From Bacteroidota bacterium (GTDB lineage Bacteria > Bacteroidota > Bacteroidia > Chitinophagales > JADIYW01): a DNA stretch of 64,000 bases. This document shows, piece after piece, positions 56,186 through 64,000 of this stretch. The position numbers were made by a program, and so were the translations under genes. Location: contig CAUJCO010000013.1 of NCBI GenBank assembly GCA_963169645.1, forward strand, positions 781,923-845,922, written 5' to 3'. Under the pieces are notes generated by a model. The model made no database searches, had not been told where the DNA came from, and saw only the letters and a program-made list of their open reading frames with translations. The first letter of the stretch is position 1. Every line of letters starts with the position of its first letter.

Positions 56186-57304
56186 ATGCAACTTTCAAAT
56201 TTATACGATAAAGCATTACACTTCGACTTTTTAAGCATCGATGAAGGCGTTTTTTTGTTTGAACATGCACCTACGGCAGAGTTGATGACGATTGCACATC
56301 AATTGCGTAAAATTCAAAAACCGGATAATATCGTAACTTGGCAAATTGACAGAAATGTGAATACAACCAATGTGTGTGTGGCCAATTGCAAATTCTGCAA
56401 TTTTTATAGAAAACCCGGACACGAAGAAGCCTATATTACCGACATAGAAACATATAAACGTAAAATTGAAGAAACCATCCGTTACGGTGGCGATCAATTA
56501 TTACTTCAAGGCGGCCATCATCCGGATTTGGGTTTGCGATTTTATGTAGATTTATTTTCATCTCTTAAAAAACTCTTTCCACAAATTCGATTACATGCTT
56601 TAGGGCCACCGGAAATCGCACATATTTGCAAATTAGAAGGCTTGTCGCATACAGAAGTGCTGACTGCCTTAAAAAATGCCGGTTTAGATTCTTTGCCCGG
56701 AGCAGGTGCAGAAATATTAAACGATAGAGTACGCCGCTTGTTAGCGAAAGGAAAATGTAGCGGAGAAGAGTGGTTAAACATTATGCGAGCAGCACATCAA
56801 TTGCATATTACCACATCGGCCACAATGATGTTTGGACATATAGAAACTATATATGAACGAATGGAACATTTGGTGTGGTTGAGAACAGTACAGCATGAAA
56901 AGCCGAATGACGCCAATGGTTTTTTAGCATTTATCCCATGGCCATATCAAGATGAAGGCACATTGCTAAAGAAAATGCGCAATATCCGAAATCAAGTTAC
57001 CGGCGATGAATACGTACGTATGTTAGCCATTTCGCGCATGATGTTGCCGAATATAAAAAACATACAAGCCTCGTGGCTTACAGTAGGTAAGCCCATTGCA
57101 CAAGCTTGTTTGTATGCCGGAGCAAATGACTTTGGCTCTATCATGATAGAAGAGAATGTAGTATCTGCTGCGGGTGCACCACATCGTTTCACATCTGCCA
57201 GTATTCAACAGGCTATAAAAGACGCCGGTTTTGAGCCTAAATTGCGAAACCAACTCTATGAATTCCGGGCTATTCCGGAAAGTATAGAAGAGCAAATTTT
57301 TTAA
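56186..57304 (+). CDS. mqnC: Cyclic dehypoxanthinylfutalosine synthase (radical SAM)
   Basis: The 372-residue radical SAM enzyme carries Cys64-x3-Cys68-x2-Cys71 (CVANCKFC). The blocks LLQGGHHPDLGL, LPGAGAEILNDRVR, TTSATMMFGHIET and FLAFIPWPYQ are the MqnC pattern (rather than MqnE or CofH). It cyclises dehypoxanthinylfutalosine in the futalosine route to menaquinone. The upstream six codons of the open frame overlap the promoter box; ATG at 56186 is the start. No other mqn genes are in the window. Confidence 0.9.
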   Translation: MQLSNLYDKALHFDFLSIDEGVFLFEHAPTAELMTIAHQLRKIQKPDNIVTWQIDRNVNTTNVCVANCKFCNFYRKPGHEEAYITDIETYKRKIEETIRYGGDQLLLQGGHHPDLGLRFYVDLFSSLKKLFPQIRLHALGPPEIAHICKLEGLSHTEVLTALKNAGLDSLPGAGAEILNDRVRRLLAKGKCSGEEWLNIMRAAHQLHITTSATMMFGHIETIYERMEHLVWLRTVQHEKPNDANGFLAFIPWPYQDEGTLLKKMRNIRNQVTGDEYVRMLAISRMMLPNIKNIQASWLTVGKPIAQACLYAGANDFGSIMIEENVVSAAGAPHRFTSASIQQAIKDAGFEPKLRNQLYEFRAIPESIEEQIF

Positions 57305-57450
57305 AAATCGAAATCCAATTTTAAATCTATTTTTAATCTACGTTGGAATACATTTCAGCATAGAATTGATTTGGCTCAAATAATCAAGCAACTGTAAATC
57401 GGTATTTTACGTCAATGTTATTAGAAAGCATTAAAAATTCTTAAAAAAAC

Positions 57451-57481
57451 CTTGTTTCTTTAAAAATTTGTAGTAATATTG
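57451..57481 (+). promoter_or_regulatory. Promoter of the SusC/SusD locus
   Basis: CTTG (57451-57454), 19-base spacer, TAATATTG (57474-57481). The predicted leader before the ATG is about 50 bases. The -7 box equals those of the tandem lipoprotein genes near 20 kb. Confidence 0.65.
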
Positions 57482-57536
57482 CACCTTAACATACATTAAC
57501 TTCTTTAAGAATTATTAACAAAACCAGTTAGTCTTT

Positions 57537-60500
57537 ATGAAAAAAACGTTATTATTATGGTTGCTTGGGTTGTTGTTTACGGTCCAAGTTTATGCGCAGA
57601 ATCGCTCGCTAAGTGGTACTGTAACAGATGCAGCCACCGGTGAGGCACTGATAGGTGTAAACGTTACTGGTAAAGGTACGACAATCGGTACCGTTACTGA
57701 CATTGATGGTAAGTACACATTAGAATTACCAAAAGATGTAAACACCTTAGTTTTCTCTTATGTTGGCTACACCAATGTAGAAAAGCCGATTTTATCATTG
57801 GTTATTAATGCAACAATGGCTTCCGATGCGAAAGTAGTGGATGAAGTAGTTGTAACGGCATTAGCAATTAAAAGAGAAGCAAGAAGTACTGGTTATACCA
57901 CCAATACTGTTAAAAGCGATGACTTTAACAAAACAGCAACAGATGTGTTTGGTGCTTTACAGGCAAAAACGCCTGGTTTAAGTATCAACAATATCTCTGG
58001 TCAAATGGGAGCATCTGCAAGAATCGTTGTTCGTGGACCTTCTTCTTTTAGTGGTTCTAACAATGCCTTGATTATTGTAGATGGTGTGCAAGTAAACAAT
58101 AACGTTGCAAATGGTTTTGAAAATAATTCCGGTGAGAACGTTGACTTTGGTAACCGTGGTTTGGATATCGATCCAAATAATATCGAAGCGGTTACAGTGT
58201 TAAAAGGTGGTGCCGCTACTGCTTTATATGGTGTTCGTGGTAAATATGGTGTTATCATGATTACGACAAAATCAGGTAAAAGCATGGCAAAAGAAGATAA
58301 AAAATTCAGCGTAACATTAAATACAGGTGTTACTTTTGATAAAGTATATCTTCAAATTAAACGCCAAAACCAATTTGGTCAAGGTTATGACAATGTTCCG
58401 GATCCAATTGAGAACTTCTCTTGGGGACCTGCATTTGATGGAGTAGTTCGTCCATGGACTAGAGCGGTAACAACGCCAAATGGTGTTTCTCAGTTAATCA
58501 GACCGTATTCTGCCATTAAGAACCAACTTGAAGATGCATTCAATATAGGAACAACTTTTAAAACAGGTGTTTCTGTAGAAGGTGGTAGTGATAAATACAC
58601 GTATTTCTTATCGTATAACAACGTAAAAAACAACGGTATTTTTGATAACCAATTTTACAAAAGACATAACATTACTGCAAATGCTTCTGCTAAGTTTAGC
58701 GATAAAATTTCTTCTAAGTTTAGTATCCAATATGCTAGAATAGATCAACGTCAAGTAACCAATGCAGGAAGCTCAAACTTTAATGCTCCTTATCAATCTT
58801 TCTTACAACAAGCTATTAATATTCCAATTAACGAGTTGAGAGATTATAATAGTATTTATCATGATTTCTTAGGATACTATGGTGGTTATACGCCTAATCC
58901 ATATTATATTATGAACCATGAAAACAATGATGCAAAAATTGATAACATCATTGGTTCTGCTGAGGTAGAAATTAAACCGGTTGATTATATCTCTTTATTG
59001 GGAAGAATCGGTACGAACTTCACGTTAACAAATATTACTCAAGAGTCTCCTAAATTTACTTATCCTTTCTCTTCAGCAGCCGGTATCGGTCGTTATGTAG
59101 AAGAATATGACAAACGTAATCAGTTAACATTAGACTTTATTGCATCTTTCAATAAAAATGTAATTAAAGATTTGAATATTAATGCAATGGCAGGTTATAA
59201 CTTCCAAGACGGTAGAGTTAATAACTTACAAAGCTCCACACAAGGTGGTTTGGTAATTCCGGGCTTCTATGATTTAAGTAACTCTTCATCAACTCCATTT
59301 GTAGATAATGCCGGTTTACATACGCGCTTATTTGGTGTGTACGGAAGTGTTGGTGTAGGTTATAAAAACTTAATCTTTGCTAACTACTCAGCAAGAAATG
59401 ACTGGTCTTCAACTTTACCTGCTAAAAACAATAGTTTCTTCTACCAATCTGGTGATGTGGCTTTTGTTCCAACAGAGTTAATTAAGAAAGATAAATTCAA
59501 ACAAAATGAATGGTTAAGCTACTGGAAAATTAGAGCGAGTGTAGGTACTGCAGGTGGTGACCCGGGTGCTTATGCAACTACTACGTATTTCTTAGCAAAT
59601 CCTCGTTTTGATGATTATTTAGAAGGAAATTATCCTATTCAATTTCCTGTAATCGGATTAAATGGACAAACAGTTCCTGGTTACACCTTAGATAATACAT
59701 TGGGTAATCCGGAATTAGAGCCGGAAAAAACATTCTCGTGGGATATCGGTACGGATATGACATTCTTAAAAGAATATGTAAACTTAGAATATACCTATTA
59801 TCAAAAGATAGATAAAAATTTGATTGTAAATGTTGAGTTACCGGCTTCTTCCGGTTACAGATTTACAAGTGTTAACATTGGAAAAATGACAAACAAAGGT
59901 CATGAGTTATTGTTAAATGTATATGCACTGAAAAATATTAAAAATTCAGGTGTTGACTGGAAATTCAACTTTAGCTTTACTAAAAACAACAACAAAGTGG
60001 TGAAAGTATCTGAACAATCTGATGAGATTTCTTTAAATACCGGTGGTGTTCAAGTAGTAGCAAAAGAAGGTATGCCATTTGGAACATTTAAAGCATTAGA
60101 TTATGTAAGAGATTCTTTAGGTCGAATTGTAGTTGGCGAAACTGGAGCACCACTTGCTGCAGTTGACTATAGCTACTTTGGTTCATATCAAGAAAAATAC
60201 AGAATCGGTTTAGGTTCTACTTTCTCTTGGAACGGTTTAACCGTAAATGTTCAATTTGATATCAAAAAAGGCGGGCAATTCTATTCCGGAACTAAATCTG
60301 CCGGAGACTTTAACGGTACTTCTTTAACGTCTATGGTGAATAATAGAGAGCCGTACGTAATTCCAAACTCAGTAGTAGATAACGGAGACGGTACATATTC
60401 TACAAATACTACACCATTAACTAACTTATTTACAATGGTGGGTAGCTATCCGGAGTCTCAAGACTTGATCGATGCAAGTTATGTTAAATTAAGAGAAGCG

Positions 60501-60725
60501 AGCATCTCTTATACAGTAGGTAAAAAATACTTGAAAAATGTTCCTATCAATGCCATTTCTATAGGCTTAGTTGGTAGAAACTTGAAATTCTGGTTACCAA
60601 AAGAAAACGTATTCGCAGATCCTGAGTCTAACTCATTTGGACAAAACGGAAACGTTCAAGGTATGGAATTTAGCCAATCTCCTACTACAAGAAACATAGG
60701 GTTTGACTTTAAAATTCAATTTTAA
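57537..60725 (+). CDS. SusC/RagA-type TonB-dependent receptor
   Basis: The 1062-residue outer-membrane transporter has a signal peptide (MKKTLLLWLLGLLFTVQVYA), a CarboxypepD_reg-like domain (about 24-105; GTVTDAATGEALIGVNV), a TonB box-like VDEVVVTALAIKRE, the plug (about 120-240; LQAKTPGLSINN, IVVRGPSSFSGSNNALIIVDGV, LKGGAATALYGVRG) and a 22-strand barrel ending in DFKIQF. It lacks an N-terminal STN/FecR-interacting domain, so anti-sigma signalling is unlikely. With the SusD gene 20 bp on, it imports an oligomeric nutrient; nothing in the locus names it. Confidence 0.95.
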   Translation: MKKTLLLWLLGLLFTVQVYAQNRSLSGTVTDAATGEALIGVNVTGKGTTIGTVTDIDGKYTLELPKDVNTLVFSYVGYTNVEKPILSLVINATMASDAKVVDEVVVTALAIKREARSTGYTTNTVKSDDFNKTATDVFGALQAKTPGLSINNISGQMGASARIVVRGPSSFSGSNNALIIVDGVQVNNNVANGFENNSGENVDFGNRGLDIDPNNIEAVTVLKGGAATALYGVRGKYGVIMITTKSGKSMAKEDKKFSVTLNTGVTFDKVYLQIKRQNQFGQGYDNVPDPIENFSWGPAFDGVVRPWTRAVTTPNGVSQLIRPYSAIKNQLEDAFNIGTTFKTGVSVEGGSDKYTYFLSYNNVKNNGIFDNQFYKRHNITANASAKFSDKISSKFSIQYARIDQRQVTNAGSSNFNAPYQSFLQQAINIPINELRDYNSIYHDFLGYYGGYTPNPYYIMNHENNDAKIDNIIGSAEVEIKPVDYISLLGRIGTNFTLTNITQESPKFTYPFSSAAGIGRYVEEYDKRNQLTLDFIASFNKNVIKDLNINAMAGYNFQDGRVNNLQSSTQGGLVIPGFYDLSNSSSTPFVDNAGLHTRLFGVYGSVGVGYKNLIFANYSARNDWSSTLPAKNNSFFYQSGDVAFVPTELIKKDKFKQNEWLSYWKIRASVGTAGGDPGAYATTTYFLANPRFDDYLEGNYPIQFPVIGLNGQTVPGYTLDNTLGNPELEPEKTFSWDIGTDMTFLKEYVNLEYTYYQKIDKNLIVNVELPASSGYRFTSVNIGKMTNKGHELLLNVYALKNIKNSGVDWKFNFSFTKNNNKVVKVSEQSDEISLNTGGVQVVAKEGMPFGTFKALDYVRDSLGRIVVGETGAPLAAVDYSYFGSYQEKYRIGLGSTFSWNGLTVNVQFDIKKGGQFYSGTKSAGDFNGTSLTSMVNNREPYVIPNSVVDNGDGTYSTNTTPLTNLFTMVGSYPESQDLIDASYVKLREASISYTVGKKYLKNVPINAISIGLVGRNLKFWLPKENVFADPESNSFGQNGNVQGMEFSQSPTTRNIGFDFKIQF

Positions 60726-60745
60726 TAACTTGTAAATTACTAAAA

Positions 60746-62227
60746 ATGAAAATAAATAATATGATGTATAAATTAAGATGGTTACTTGCATGCGTGGCAT
60801 TTGTGAGTATCTCGTCTTGCCAAAAAGCATTGGATATCAACGTAGATCCAAACAAGGCATTGAACGCTTCTCCTAATTTAGTATTACCTGCAGCACAAGT
60901 TGAATTGGGTTTAACTGTTGGTCATACATGGAATTTTGTAGGATCTATGTGGGCACAATACTGGACAGGCGGTCATGGTGTAAGTACTTCTAATTTAGAG
61001 TATTATACGATGCAATCTGTAGATGTTCAGTCAGCTTGGACTCGTTCGTATGAAAGATGCTTGAAAGATTTTGACTATTTAATCAATAGCGGTGAGCCAA
61101 TCTATGCTGGTATGGCTAAAATATGCACAGCTTACGAATATCAAATGTTAGTAGATTTATTTGGAGATATTCCTTTTTCAGAAGCATTAAAAGGAGACGA
61201 AGGTATCTTCACTCCTAAATTTGACAAAGAACAAGATGTATATGCTGCATTAATTCCGATGATTGACGAAGGTATCGCGGATATTCAATCTACAGACCCT
61301 GCAGCTACCGTTCCAGGGAATGATGACTTGATGTATGGCGGTGATATCAGTAAATGGATTGCGTTTGCGAATACATTAAAATTAAAAGTACTTATTCGTC
61401 AAGGAAGCTATGCTGATGCAAAAACTTTAGTACAAAGCGGTGCAACTTTCATTGCTGACAACGCAGATAATGCACAAATTTCTTGGGCAGAAACAACAAA
61501 AAATACCAACCCACTTTGGGCACTTTTTAATTCAAGAACGGGTATTGAGATGTATTATGTAGCTACAACAACTATTATTAATAAATTAGTTAGCTTAAAT
61601 GACCCACGTGTAGATTACTTCTTCAAAAAACCATCACGTCCGGCTCCAAATTCACCACATTTAGGTGTTATTGCAGGTGATGTGAATGAAGATAACCAAT
61701 ATATCAGTACACCTCCGGTTACAGGTACTTCTGACCAAAGAAGAGAAAACTTCTCTCAAGTTAGCAGCTTAGTATTCTCTGAAACAACACCAACTATTTT
61801 CATCAGTGCATGGGAAAGTAAATTCTTACAAGCAGAAGCATTGATAAGAAATGGTGATAATGCAGATGTGTTATTTGAGGAAGCAGTACAAGCATCCTTT
61901 GATTTCTTAGGTGCCGGATCTGCAAGTGCGTATGTTACTTCATTAAGTTTTGGTGGTTCAATGGATAACCAATTGAACATCTTAGCTATCCAAAAATGGA
62001 TTTCAATGACATCATTACAAATGGCTGAAGGCTGGTTAGAAACCGTTCGTTTCAACAGAGCCGGAAATGAAATATTTACCAACGGAACCTTTACAAGTCC
62101 TATTTTAAATTCATTGGGATCTTTCAAATTCCCAACTTCATTTGTGTATCCAACACAAGAAATTGCGTTGAATCCAAATACTCCAAATAGAACTGTAACA
62201 GATAAGAGATTCTGGGATGCTAACTAA
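60746..62227 (+). CDS. SusD/RagB-family substrate-binding lipoprotein
   Basis: The 493-residue lipoprotein has a signal peptide with lipobox SSC (about Cys25) and the SusD fold. N-terminal LDINVDPNKALNASPNLVLPAAQVELG and AKICTAYEYQMLVDLFGDIPFSEALKG are hallmark sequences of the SusD-like_2 subgroup. The C-terminal part has QEIALNPNTPNRTVTDKRFWDAN. It caps the SusC channel on the cell surface and binds the nutrient. Confidence 0.94.
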   Translation: MKINNMMYKLRWLLACVAFVSISSCQKALDINVDPNKALNASPNLVLPAAQVELGLTVGHTWNFVGSMWAQYWTGGHGVSTSNLEYYTMQSVDVQSAWTRSYERCLKDFDYLINSGEPIYAGMAKICTAYEYQMLVDLFGDIPFSEALKGDEGIFTPKFDKEQDVYAALIPMIDEGIADIQSTDPAATVPGNDDLMYGGDISKWIAFANTLKLKVLIRQGSYADAKTLVQSGATFIADNADNAQISWAETTKNTNPLWALFNSRTGIEMYYVATTTIINKLVSLNDPRVDYFFKKPSRPAPNSPHLGVIAGDVNEDNQYISTPPVTGTSDQRRENFSQVSSLVFSETTPTIFISAWESKFLQAEALIRNGDNADVLFEEAVQASFDFLGAGSASAYVTSLSFGGSMDNQLNILAIQKWISMTSLQMAEGWLETVRFNRAGNEIFTNGTFTSPILNSLGSFKFPTSFVYPTQEIALNPNTPNRTVTDKRFWDAN

Positions 62228-62240
62228 TAAATAATCGAAT

Positions 62241-62927
62241 ATGAAAAATATAAGAATAAATTCAATTTTCGCTGTATTAGCTCTAACCTTGTTATTTTCA
62301 GGTTGTGCTAAAGATAAAAATGAACCATCAAAACCTACGTTTTGGCCAAACTTAACTGTTACAGGAGATAAGCTTGTAATTATTAATGAAGGAGATGTAT
62401 ATGATGACGCAGGTGCAGTTGCAACAGTTAATGGAGTACCTGTTGATGTTACCGTAAGTAGTAATGTTGATGCATCTACAGCAGGCGTTTACGAAGTAGC
62501 ATATTCTGCTTTAAACGATGATGGTATTGCTGCAAAAGACGGACGAACCGTTATTGTTTTACCTCCAGGAACTTTATTTGATGCTAGTAGTTATTTATTA
62601 GGAGATTATACATTATCTGCACCAGTTCGTCCTGCACCAGTTCCATCTATGTCTATTTCAGAAGTGGCACCAGGTTTGTACTTACTAACTAATATGTATG
62701 GTTCTAATGGATCAAATCAAGTTATTGAGGTGCCGGCTTATATCTATTCTACTGATGGTATTACCTTTACTGTTTTAGATGGATCTAATGTGTCAGCATT
62801 TGGCGGTTATGTAGCTTCAGGAGGTACAGCAGTATGGAATGGTGTTACTAGTAAATTAGCTTGTAGTTTCAACATTGCAGCGGTTGGTCCTGGAACAACG
62901 TTTTCCCGTACTTGGGCACACAACTAA
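62241..62927 (+). CDS. Surface lipoprotein with DUF5011-like Ig domain
   Basis: The 228-residue lipoprotein has lipobox FSGC (about Cys22), then an Ig-like domain of DUF5011 type (about 35-110; VIINEGDVYDDAGAVATVNG, YEVAYSALNDDG) and a C-terminal Gly/Ser-rich beta domain (about 118-228). It lies 13 bp after SusD and is probably co-transcribed. A role as an accessory binding protein at the cell surface is inferred from the locus, not from a known activity. Confidence 0.78.
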   Translation: MKNIRINSIFAVLALTLLFSGCAKDKNEPSKPTFWPNLTVTGDKLVIINEGDVYDDAGAVATVNGVPVDVTVSSNVDASTAGVYEVAYSALNDDGIAAKDGRTVIVLPPGTLFDASSYLLGDYTLSAPVRPAPVPSMSISEVAPGLYLLTNMYGSNGSNQVIEVPAYIYSTDGITFTVLDGSNVSAFGGYVASGGTAVWNGVTSKLACSFNIAAVGPGTTFSRTWAHN

Positions 62928-62969
62928 CCAGTTATGTACATAATTTTTTATAAAAATAAATCTAAATAA

Positions 62970-63524
62970 ATGAGATCAATTACTAAAACTTTTATAGGAA
63001 TATTTTTAATACCAGTGGTACTCTCATCTTGTCAAGAAACATACGAAGCACCAAAATCTGCTACACAAGCAATGGCTGGTAGATGGTATGTAGAGTTGTT
63101 TGCTGACCCAACACAAACAGGTGTTCCTGATCATAATGAACTTATCTTTGCTTATGAAGATTTTGGGCAATATGGCTTGGTTACAACAAATACCGCAGCA
63201 AATGATGCTGACTCGGTAATCATTACGGATCAATTTGCACCATCTTCAAGTCTGAGATGGCCATATAAAATTGTAAGTGCAGTTGATTTAGCAAACCTTA
63301 AATTTACGAATACTACCGGCCCTAACATTCATACTGCTTATGCAGGTAGTGGAGAAACCGTTACGGTACACGAAGGGGAAATCTTAAAAGGTGCTGGTCA
63401 TGCTAAATCTGGAAGAGCAGCTGATAGTATCAGAGTGGTGGTAGAATTCTCTGATGATCCGGGTAATCACTATATTTATTCTGGTCATAGAGATTCAGGT
63501 CAACCGGAAGATCAATACCATTAA
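62970..63524 (+). CDS. Lipid_bd-like (lipocalin-type) surface lipoprotein
   Basis: The 184-residue lipoprotein has lipobox LSSC (about Cys21), followed by MAGRWYVELFADPTQTGVPDH and VTTNTAANDADSVIITDQFA, matching the Bacteroidota 'lipid-binding' (Lipid_bd) family, thought to have a lipocalin-like barrel. It is the last gene of the SusC/SusD locus and is followed by a terminator. The ligand is unknown. Confidence 0.78.
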   Translation: MRSITKTFIGIFLIPVVLSSCQETYEAPKSATQAMAGRWYVELFADPTQTGVPDHNELIFAYEDFGQYGLVTTNTAANDADSVIITDQFAPSSSLRWPYKIVSAVDLANLKFTNTTGPNIHTAYAGSGETVTVHEGEILKGAGHAKSGRAADSIRVVVEFSDDPGNHYIYSGHRDSGQPEDQYH

Positions 63525-63554
63525 TTCAACTGTTTTTAACAGTAAAATGTATAT

Positions 63555-63584
63555 AAAAGCCTTAGAATTTTCTAAGGCTTTTTT
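63555..63584 (+). terminator. Terminator of the SusC/SusD locus
   Basis: AAAAGCCTTAGAA (63555-63567) pairs perfectly with TTCTAAGGCTTTT (63570-63582... T run to 63584), 2-4-base loop. Confidence 0.9.
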
Positions 63585-63635
63585 GTCTTAACACACATTT
63601 AATTTTGTATCGTTCAGAATATTTATATTCAAACG

Positions 63636-63643
63636 TATCTTTG
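63636..63643 (+). promoter_or_regulatory. -7 promoter box of the ATP synthase gene
   Basis: TATCTTTG matches TANNTTTG and ends 19 bases before the GTG at 63663. Confidence 0.6.
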
Positions 63644-63662
63644 CACCGCATTTTATTTCATC

Positions 63663-64000
63663 GTGATACAGAAATTCAACATATACAGCTTATTGTTGCT
63701 CTTGTCAATCTCCTTTACAAGTATTGCCAATACTGCACATTCATCAGCACATACTACTGATTCTACTAAATCAGAAACTAAAGATGTATCTGCTGAAGTG
63801 GTGGAGCATATTATGAACCACGTTTCAGATGCAAACCAAAACCACATCGCCACTATACACGAAGACGGCAAAGAGCCAAAGCATATCAGCATTCCATTGC
63901 CATGTATTTTGTGGAATAAAAATACAGGTAAGTTGGACGTGTTTATGTCCTCTAAATTTCACCATGGACATGAAGCATATAACGGCTATATATTAGATGC
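63663..64000 (+). CDS. atpB: F0F1 ATP synthase subunit a, N-terminal part (runs off window)
   Basis: Open from GTG 63663 to the window end (112 codons). It begins with a signal-like hydrophobic stretch (IYSLLLLLSISFTSIANTAHS), then a His-rich periplasmic region EHIMNHVSDANQNH, IPLPCILWNKNTGKLDVFMSSKFHHG. That region is the distinctive N-terminal extension of subunit a in Bacteroidota. The membrane helices with the proton-channel Arg lie beyond the window. No in-frame ATG precedes it, so GTG is the likely start, which is why simple ATG-based ORF calling misses it. Confidence 0.85.
   Translation, partial: MIQKFNIYSLLLLLSISFTSIANTAHSSAHTTDSTKSETKDVSAEVVEHIMNHVSDANQNHIATIHEDGKEPKHISIPLPCILWNKNTGKLDVFMSSKFHHGHEAYNGYILD

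Noticed and set aside
63653-63892. 79-codon minus-strand frame
   Set aside because: It is antisense to the N-terminal part of atpB, which has recognisable family sequence on the plus strand.

Overview
The window is bacterial chromosomal DNA of a low-GC member of the phylum Bacteroidota. The reasons are a SusC/SusD pair, a type IX secretion (type B) C-terminal sorting domain, methionine synthase split into two genes, DUF4292 and DUF2480 genes, and many promoters of the Bacteroidota type (TTTG-N19/20-TANNTTTG), often with the -7 box only a few bases from the start codon. A futalosine-pathway gene (mqnC) points to menaquinone made by that route. I cannot place it below phylum level; a Chitinophagales- or Sphingobacteriales-like lineage is a guess.

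Layout. 1-5.5 kb: end of a membrane-protein gene, an outer-membrane protein, acyl-CoA synthetase, Hsp20, a MazG-type pyrophosphohydrolase, an SDR and an Nfu-type Fe-S protein. 5.5-9.5 kb: a sulfite-reduction operon. It starts with what looks like a cysteine-responsive attenuator (16-codon leader peptide with three consecutive Cys codons plus competing hairpins), then sulfite reductase with a HEPN-like tail, a PIN toxin-antitoxin pair, and the siroheme methyltransferase. 9.5-14.5 kb: cyclophilin, a conserved unknown and a nitrilase-family amidase on the minus strand, then FadH-like dienoyl-CoA reductase and a GH16 lipoprotein. 14.5-21.5 kb: methionine/folate genes. A SAM-I riboswitch precedes the two halves of metH, a chimeric remnant ORF lies between the halves, two tandem lipoprotein paralogues carry duplicated promoters and terminators, and metF follows. 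21.5-29 kb: guanine deaminase, TRIC-like channel, META-domain lipoprotein, a class-I amidotransferase, thiL with a 53-bp tandem duplication over its promoter and start, a double-AAA+ protein and a DUF3089 hydrolase. 29-39 kb: a 2040-residue alpha-2-macroglobulin, OM barrel protein, OsmC, a Cys/Met-metabolism PLP enzyme and a multi-membrane-span protein. 39.3-51.5 kb: tRNA-Phe, flippase, and a cell-envelope cluster (dut, TPR, DUF4292, EnvC-like, LptC, CorC/HlyC-like, PpiD/SurA-like, DUF2480, lytic transglycosylase). 51.5-57.3 kb: T9SS-exported protein, a pair of M16 peptidases and mqnC. 57.5-63.5 kb: SusC/SusD locus with two extra surface lipoproteins. The window ends inside atpB.

Sulfur and one-carbon metabolism link several parts: the cysteine attenuator, siroheme synthesis, the SAM riboswitch with split MetH, MetF and the MetZ-like enzyme. 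The two RNA switches are the most informative non-coding elements. Several intergenic regions also carry degenerate heptanucleotide arrays of a shared consensus, for which I know no description in this phylum.
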